64,000 nt of DNA from Streptomyces sp. NBC_00654 (GTDB lineage: Bacteria; Actinomycetota; Actinomycetes; Streptomycetales; Streptomycetaceae), in contig NZ_JAPEOB010000003.1 in assembly GCF_026341775.1 (NCBI RefSeq), positions 1,220,490 to 1,284,489 on the forward strand, in the 5' to 3' direction. Each line of letters opens with the position of its first letter. The first letter of the stretch is position 1. The translations under genes and the position numbers were made by a program. This document shows positions 59,447-64,000 of the stretch, piece by piece. The notes beneath the pieces were generated by a model. That model did no database searches, had not been told where the DNA came from, and was given only the letters and a program-made list of their open reading frames with translations.

Positions 59447-61282
59447 CAGGAATCCGGCGCGTTCGCGTTCCAGTCGGAGGTCGGCCTTGAGGAGGCGGCT
59501 GAGCGGTGCGTAGAGGGCCCGGACCAGCTCGTCCGTCACGGCAGGCGCACCACCCTGACCGGGCCCGGTCCCACCTGCCCCAGCGGCATGGGACGCCGGG
59601 GCACCCCCCTCACCGGCTGACGCAGAGTCGGATTCCGCCTCCATGTCCGGTACGGAATCGGGTACGGGATCGGGTACGGGATCGGGATCGGGTACGGGAG
59701 CGGGCGGCGGGGGCTCCTCGCTGATCTCCGCGTCCCGCTGGACGACGGGCCGCGAGGCGCCGGAGGAGAACGAAGGGAACGAAGGTGACGGGGCGGACGG
59801 GAAAACCACGCTCCCGTCCGGCATGCGCTGTGCGACCCCGGCCGCGACGGCGAAGGCCCCGGCGGTGGGAATGGCGGTACGGCTGCCGCCTCCGGGCGAC
59901 ACCCCGGCGCCCGCCCGTCGCTGCACGGGAAGGCGCGACAACGTGGAGGAAGCCCCTCCGGCGGGGGCGACGACAGCCCGCTGTACAGCGGCGGGCGGAG
60001 CGGTGGCCAGGCCCACGGGTGCCACCGCCGACGCTCCCGGATCCGCGGTGGTCCACCGCACGGGCACGGCATCGGGAACGGAACCCGGCACGACGTCCGG
60101 CGCCGCGGCCGAGGGACCGGAAGGACCGGCCCGCGAACCCTCCCCCTCCGCCGGGGAACGCTGCACGGCTGGCCCGATCGCCGCCGCGCTCTCGTCCGTA
60201 CCGACGACGGTACGGAGAACCAGCGGCCGATCACCGAGCAACGGAGCAGTGGTGGGCGCGGCAGGTAGGGCAGTTGCGGCACCGGGCACGGCAACGGAAC
60301 GCTGAACCGCGGCCCCACCGGACAAGCCCCCGGCAGCCCCACCGGCAACACCCCCGTCCGCGCTCCCGCTCCCGTCCCCGCCCCCGCCGGACACGACGCC
60401 GACGAGCGGATCGTCACCGAGCAGCGGCGCGGTGACCTGGCTCGCCTCCGCACCGCCGGAGACCTCGGCCACATCGTCCACCTCGTCCACCTCGGCACCG
60501 CCTTCGCTCGCGCCCCCGGGCACGGACGCGGCGGCCTGTCGCTGAGCCGTCGGAGGCAGACCGGGCAGAGGTGCACCGAGTCCGGGCACGCGCCGGTGCG
60601 GCTCCCCTGCCGAAGCCGAAGGCTCCACCACGCGCTGAACAGCGCCGGAGGCGCCTGGTGCCGGGGCCGGCAGCGGTGCCGGAGGTGCCGGGGGCGCTAC
60701 GAGGGGTCGCTCACCCACGAGTTGGCGTACGGGCAGATCGGCGACCGCGCCCTCACCGACCGACGTCATGGCGGGCTCACCACCCCCGTGAACACGCTGC
60801 ACGGGCGCGGGTACGGGGGCGGGTACGGACACCGCTACGGGTACGGCGGCCGAAGCGGGTACGGAGACCGCCTCACGCCCCGGCACCGTCTCCCTCCGCA
60901 TGGGCATCTCGACGGACCGCTGAGCCGTACTCGCCGTCTGCGGGCTCACCGGCGCCGGAGAGGTGATCCCGTGGACGAGCCCGGCAGGTGCCTCGGGGCT
61001 GACGAGATGCCCCAGCGGCGTACCGAGCGCGGTGTCCTGCCGGGTGGTCAGCGACTGCTCGAACCCGGAGGTGCCGATGACGAGATCCTGCTCGGGGACG
61101 GTGCGCTGGATGGGCACGAGCCGGCTCACATCGACACGGTCGCCACGAACGTCGCCGCCCGCGATTCCCGCGTCACCCGCATCCGCTGCGTCACCCACGT
61201 CCGGCCGTGGACCCTCCGCAGCGGCGGCCGGCGCGGACTCACCACGGGAACGACCTCCGCGCAGCCAGGACATCAGCCCCAT
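59426..61282 (-). CDS. Low-complexity eCIS-associated protein with QR-motif repeats
   Basis: A 618-residue protein, mostly Ala/Pro/Gly/Val-rich, that I cannot place in a family. A xQR tripeptide (VQR, AQR or IQR) occurs about eleven times at irregular intervals, and a LLGDxPLV element three times (LVGERPLV, APLLGDDPLV, APLLGDRPLV). The last 40 residues are different and structured-looking (ALYAPLSRLLKADLRLERER). ATG 61282. Positioned between the two tube genes, it could be a tape-measure/cap-associated protein or a cargo-loading factor; the location suggests a particle function. Confidence 0.7.
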   Translation of the reverse strand: MGLMSWLRGGRSRGESAPAAAAEGPRPDVGDAADAGDAGIAGGDVRGDRVDVSRLVPIQRTVPEQDLVIGTSGFEQSLTTRQDTALGTPLGHLVSPEAPAGLVHGITSPAPVSPQTASTAQRSVEMPMRRETVPGREAVSVPASAAVPVAVSVPAPVPAPVQRVHGGGEPAMTSVGEGAVADLPVRQLVGERPLVAPPAPPAPLPAPAPGASGAVQRVVEPSASAGEPHRRVPGLGAPLPGLPPTAQRQAAASVPGGASEGGAEVDEVDDVAEVSGGAEASQVTAPLLGDDPLVGVVSGGGGDGSGSADGGVAGGAAGGLSGGAAVQRSVAVPGAATALPAAPTTAPLLGDRPLVLRTVVGTDESAAAIGPAVQRSPAEGEGSRAGPSGPSAAAPDVVPGSVPDAVPVRWTTADPGASAVAPVGLATAPPAAVQRAVVAPAGGASSTLSRLPVQRRAGAGVSPGGGSRTAIPTAGAFAVAAGVAQRMPDGSVVFPSAPSPSFPSFSSGASRPVVQRDAEISEEPPPPAPVPDPDPVPDPVPDSVPDMEAESDSASAGEGGAPASHAAGAGGTGPGQGGAPAVTDELVRALYAPLSRLLKADLRLERERAGFLINTRPR

Positions 61283-61310
61283 GGATCCCTCGTCTCCCCT
61301 GCGCTACTCG

Positions 61311-61454
61311 CTACTGCCCGTTGAGGCGAGCGACCTGTGCGACGAACTTCAGGCGTTCCGGATGTTCCAGGTCCAGCAGGTCGTCGAGCGGCCAGTGGAA
61401 GTGATAGGCGAGGTACGCGACCTCCTCGTAGAGCAGGTCGGCCGCGTACGTCAC
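61311..61454 (-). CDS. Small conserved eCIS protein (DUF6760-like), 47 residues
   Basis: A short gene with GTG at 61454 overlapping the preceding stop (GTGA). Its 47 residues begin TYAADLLYEEVAYLAYHFHW and end VAQVARLNGQ. Aromatic residues and the LDDLLDLEHPERLKF stretch suggest a small helical domain; it resembles small proteins that follow the tail-assembly gene in related clusters. It is coupled to the preceding gene and lies 28 bases before the QR-repeat gene. Confidence 0.8.
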   Translation of the reverse strand: MTYAADLLYEEVAYLAYHFHWPLDDLLDLEHPERLKFVAQVARLNGQ

Positions 61455-61912
61455 GATTCCCCCAGGCGGCCACCGGCGAGATCCACCGCGAACTCCTCCT
61501 GGCAGGACGGACAGGTGACGGCGGCGCGCGTGTGGCCCTCGGCGTTGATCCGCCGGTAGAAGTCCTGGAGAAAGGCCAGGTCGGAGGCGAACAGATCCTC
61601 GATGACGCCCGGGTGGATGTCCTCGACGGTTCCGATCCGGGTGACGACGCGGGCGATCAGCACGACGGACAGATACGCGGAGTTCTCCCGCACCCGGTCG
61701 TCCCGCAACGGCACCAGTTCGTCGCGGGCGGTCGCGAGCCGCATCACTCCGCTGCGGTGCACGGCTCCCGAATCGTCGACGTACCCACGAGGCAGCTCGA
61801 AGGCGAACTCGGTGCGCAGAGGCTCGGGTTGAGGTGCGCGGGACTGCTCCACACGCTCCGCCGGCCCCGCCTGCTGCTGTCCCGGCGCCTGGAACTGAAC
61901 CGTACGCCGCAT
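61451..61912 (-). CDS. eCIS-associated protein with C-terminal CPSC motif
   Basis: A 153-residue protein common in these clusters, sometimes compared with phage tail assembly proteins. It has FAFELPRGYVDDSGAVHRSG, MRLATARDELVPLRD and a C-terminal CPSCQEEF, which suggests zinc binding or a small redox site. Start ATG 61912 shares one base with the tube-1 stop region. It is coupled to the small gene downstream. It may chaperone tube subunits. Confidence 0.75.
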   Translation of the reverse strand: MRRTVQFQAPGQQQAGPAERVEQSRAPQPEPLRTEFAFELPRGYVDDSGAVHRSGVMRLATARDELVPLRDDRVRENSAYLSVVLIARVVTRIGTVEDIHPGVIEDLFASDLAFLQDFYRRINAEGHTRAAVTCPSCQEEFAVDLAGGRLGES

Positions 61913-62355
61913 CAGTCGAGTTCCATGCTCTCGTACGTGATCGCCAGCTTCTCCGTCAGGACCGAGGTGTCACCGGCCTTGAGCGTGCCGATCTCCAGCG
62001 ACTTCGGCCAGGCGTTGATCAGCTTGTAGCGCTTGATCGGCATGCCCTCGTAGTCGTAGACGATGACGGCGCCGTTGCGGCGGGCGTCCGTCATACGGCC
62101 GAACCGCGAGTCCTTGATCCACCGCTCGAAGCTGTTGTCCTCCGTGAGACCACGGGTGACGGTGACCTCTCCCGCCTTGGGGCGTCCGGGCAGCTTCTTG
62201 ATGGCGTACTTGCCGTCGGCGGTGTTCTGCTTCAGCTCGATGACGTCCTGCTCCATCTTCAGACCGCTGACCTCGGTGATCTGCTTGATGATGACGCTGT
62301 CGAATTCGAGACCGAAGGAATGCCCGACGGAACTGTCGAGATCGGGAAGTGGCAC
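61912..62355 (-). CDS. eCIS inner-tube protein 1 (Afp1-like)
   Basis: A 147-residue phage-tail-tube protein: SFGLEFDSVIIKQITEVSGL, EVTVTRGLTEDNSFERWIKD and NAWPKSLEIGTLKAGDTSVL. It forms the inner tube along the sheath. GTG 62355 is chosen because AAGGAG lies 7 bases upstream; a longer frame begins at 62376 without one. It immediately follows the sheath gene in the operon. Confidence 0.93.
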   Translation of the reverse strand: MPLPDLDSSVGHSFGLEFDSVIIKQITEVSGLKMEQDVIELKQNTADGKYAIKKLPGRPKAGEVTVTRGLTEDNSFERWIKDSRFGRMTDARRNGAVIVYDYEGMPIKRYKLINAWPKSLEIGTLKAGDTSVLTEKLAITYESMELD

Positions 62356-62391
62356 AACAGACTCCTTACACCGCACTCAGAATGAGGCCGT

Positions 62392-63933
62392 TCATTCGTC
62401 GATCCCTCCGGTGCCGCCGGTCAGCTGGGAGAGCCGGAACACCACGAACTCGGCCGGCTTGACCGGGGCGACACCGATCTCGCAGATGACCTGACCTGCG
62501 TCGATGCTCTCGGGCGGGTTGGTCTCACGGTCACATTTCACATAGAACGCCTCGTCGGGGGTCAGCCCGAACAGCGACCCCTTCCGCCATTCGTTGACCA
62601 GGAAGGCCGAGACCGTACGGCGGATACGGGCCCATAGCGCATCGTCGTTCGGCTCGAAGACGACCCATTGCGTACCGGCGAGGATCGACTCCTCCAGGTA
62701 GTTGAAGAGCCGGCGCACGTTCAGGTACCGCCAGGCCGGATCCGAGGCGAGCGTCCGCGCACCCCAGACCCGGATGCCCCTCCCGGGGAAGGACCGGATG
62801 CAGTTGAGGCCGATCGGGTTGAGCAGGTCGTGTTCGCCCTTGGTCAACTGCGTCTGCAACGCCACGGCGCCCCGTACGACTTCGTTCGCCGGTGCCTTGT
62901 GCACTCCCCGGGTGTCGTCGTTGCGCGCCCAGACCCCGGCGATGTGCCCGCTCGGCGGTACGAGGACGGGGCGGCCGCCGGACGCGGGGGTGGCGATGCT
63001 GATCCAGGGGTAGTACAGGGTCGCGTACTTGGAGTCGTAGTTGGCGCGGTCGGTGCGCCAGCCCCTGATCTGCTGGGGCGAGAAGCCCGGCGGCGGATCG
63101 AGGATGGCGACGCGGTCGCCCATCAGCTGGCAGTGCGAGATCAGCCCCTGCTGGACGGCGATCACCGAATCCAGGTCCAGCAGTCCGCGTTGCAGGGCAC
63201 TCATCAGATCGGGGATCGCGACCATGGTGACCTCGTCGACCGCTTCCAGGCCGCCCAGTCCGGTCCGGCGGTCGGCGTCACCGACGTACAGCTCGGGAGT
63301 CAGCGCCCCGGCACCACCGGCGGCGGGCGCGGCGGGCGCGAGGGTGACGGACTGCGGCTCGGGCCGGGCGGGCGCGGCGCCGCGCCCCGACTCCCGTACC
63401 TCGATGAGCTCGGACCTGGCGTTGACCCGGGTGGCGACGTTCTCCTTGCTGCGCTTCGTCGTGACGGACGGGTACGTCTCGGCGACCTGGCCGTCGCGCT
63501 TCACGATGAGCTGGAAGACGTCGGAGGGCGGATCGTCGCCCTCTGCCTCCGTGACCTCGACACTGATCTCCCCGGCCACGCCGGGCCGGGGTTTCACGGC
63601 GTACGGCCCGACCTGGACCTCGGCCCCGGCGGCCGGCTCACCGGCCTCCCCGTCGCCGTCCTGAGCGGAACCGTCGTCGATCCGTACGACGTAGCAGATG
63701 CCACCGCCGTTGGAGAAGAAGCCGTGGACGGAGGAGGCGAGGTACGTACCGTCGACGAAGTCGCCGAAGGTGCTGACGAACTGGCTCCAGTTCGTGATCA
63801 GCGTCGGCTCGTCGAAGGGTCCCCGCTGGGCGAATCCCACGAAGGCGGCGACGGACGTGCCCACCCCTTCGATCGGCCGGGATCCGGAATCGACCTCTTC
63901 GACGTAGACGCCCGGGGACAGGTACGACGGCAT
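62392..63933 (-). CDS. eCIS contractile tail sheath protein (Afp2-4-like)
   Basis: A 513-residue contractile sheath protein. It begins PSYLSPGVYVEEVDSGSRPI and ends with the structural-domain signature FVVFRLSQLTGG, with GVHKAPANEVVRGAVALQTQ and GIRVWGARTLASD in between, as in other sheaths. An insertion of about 150 residues (residues about 80-230) is a surface domain. The ATG at 63933 lies near the window edge. It is the first visible gene of the leftward injection-system operon; genes for the cap and AAA+ ATPase were not seen and may lie to the right. Confidence 0.96.
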   Translation of the reverse strand: MPSYLSPGVYVEEVDSGSRPIEGVGTSVAAFVGFAQRGPFDEPTLITNWSQFVSTFGDFVDGTYLASSVHGFFSNGGGICYVVRIDDGSAQDGDGEAGEPAAGAEVQVGPYAVKPRPGVAGEISVEVTEAEGDDPPSDVFQLIVKRDGQVAETYPSVTTKRSKENVATRVNARSELIEVRESGRGAAPARPEPQSVTLAPAAPAAGGAGALTPELYVGDADRRTGLGGLEAVDEVTMVAIPDLMSALQRGLLDLDSVIAVQQGLISHCQLMGDRVAILDPPPGFSPQQIRGWRTDRANYDSKYATLYYPWISIATPASGGRPVLVPPSGHIAGVWARNDDTRGVHKAPANEVVRGAVALQTQLTKGEHDLLNPIGLNCIRSFPGRGIRVWGARTLASDPAWRYLNVRRLFNYLEESILAGTQWVVFEPNDDALWARIRRTVSAFLVNEWRKGSLFGLTPDEAFYVKCDRETNPPESIDAGQVICEIGVAPVKPAEFVVFRLSQLTGGTGGIDE

Positions 63934-64000
63934 ATGAGCCTCTCCTTGACGCGCTCCTCGACGTGCTGCTCGCCCCGTTCCACGACCGGGGAACGCCGGC

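Noticed and set aside
51234..63933. Ordinary prophage
   Set aside because: Only tail-type genes are present. There are no capsid, terminase, portal, integrase or lysis genes, and hub and PAAR proteins fit an eCIS instead.

Overview
The window is high-G+C actinomycete chromosome, almost certainly Streptomyces or a close relative. The signs are strong third-codon G/C bias, frequent GTG starts with ATGA/GTGA overlaps, the SRP-RNA/dnaX/purD/purC neighbourhood, a Streptomyces-type cytoplasmic contractile injection system, and regulator families typical of the genus. No rRNA, CRISPR array, insertion sequence or complete prophage is visible.

Layout. 1-2.7 kb: the tail of an ABC-2 permease and a DesK/DesR-like two-component pair. 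2.7-12.1 kb: conserved housekeeping genes, namely tRNA-Gly, purC, a dimethylformamidase-like protein, a membrane protein related to M48 peptidases that has lost its zinc motif, purD, dnaX, SRP RNA and tRNA-Ser. 12.0-13.5 kb: a 1.43 kb island bounded by a perfect 79 bp duplication of the tRNA-Ser 3' end, carrying a ribbon-helix-helix/PIN toxin-antitoxin pair and no integrase. 13.6-25.1 kb: accessory genes, namely LysR/LysE, a Rieske oxygenase, a phosphorothioate-type (SprMcrA-like) HNH restriction enzyme, a secreted propeller-like protein, a coupled TIR/P-loop gene pair that shares a short sequence motif, and a copper-type lysyl oxidase-like protein. 25.2-35.0 kb: cobalamin biosynthesis (riboswitch, cobN, cobG, cobH, cobIJ, cobK, cbiD). 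35.0-46.3 kb: an insert within the cobalamin locus with an XRE regulator, an HD phosphohydrolase, an ATP-binding regulator, two SDR epimerases, a DegT aminotransferase, a GT2 glycosyltransferase, two Nudix-type proteins and a frameshifted gene. 46.3-48.4 kb: cobM and cobL. 48.5-51.1 kb: TetR, DGPF/YCII protein and ECF42-type sigma factor. 51.2-63.9 kb: an extracellular-type contractile injection system (eCIS) read leftward from the sheath gene.

How the genes work together. The cobalamin genes combine an oxygen-dependent ring-contraction enzyme (CobG) and CobN with CbiD, which normally belongs to the anaerobic route. The eCIS genes supply sheath, two tube-type proteins, LysM hub, VgrG-like spike, PAAR tip, gp25 and gpJ baseplate proteins and a tail protein, with a 618-residue low-complexity QR-repeat protein in the middle and a zinc-ribbon membrane protein at the end. 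The 12-22 kb stretch holds three candidate defence or stress modules: the toxin-antitoxin pair, the type IV restriction enzyme and the TIR/P-loop pair. The TIR/P-loop pair is the most likely under-described system here. Many intergenic gaps and linkers hold short G/C-rich tandem repeats.
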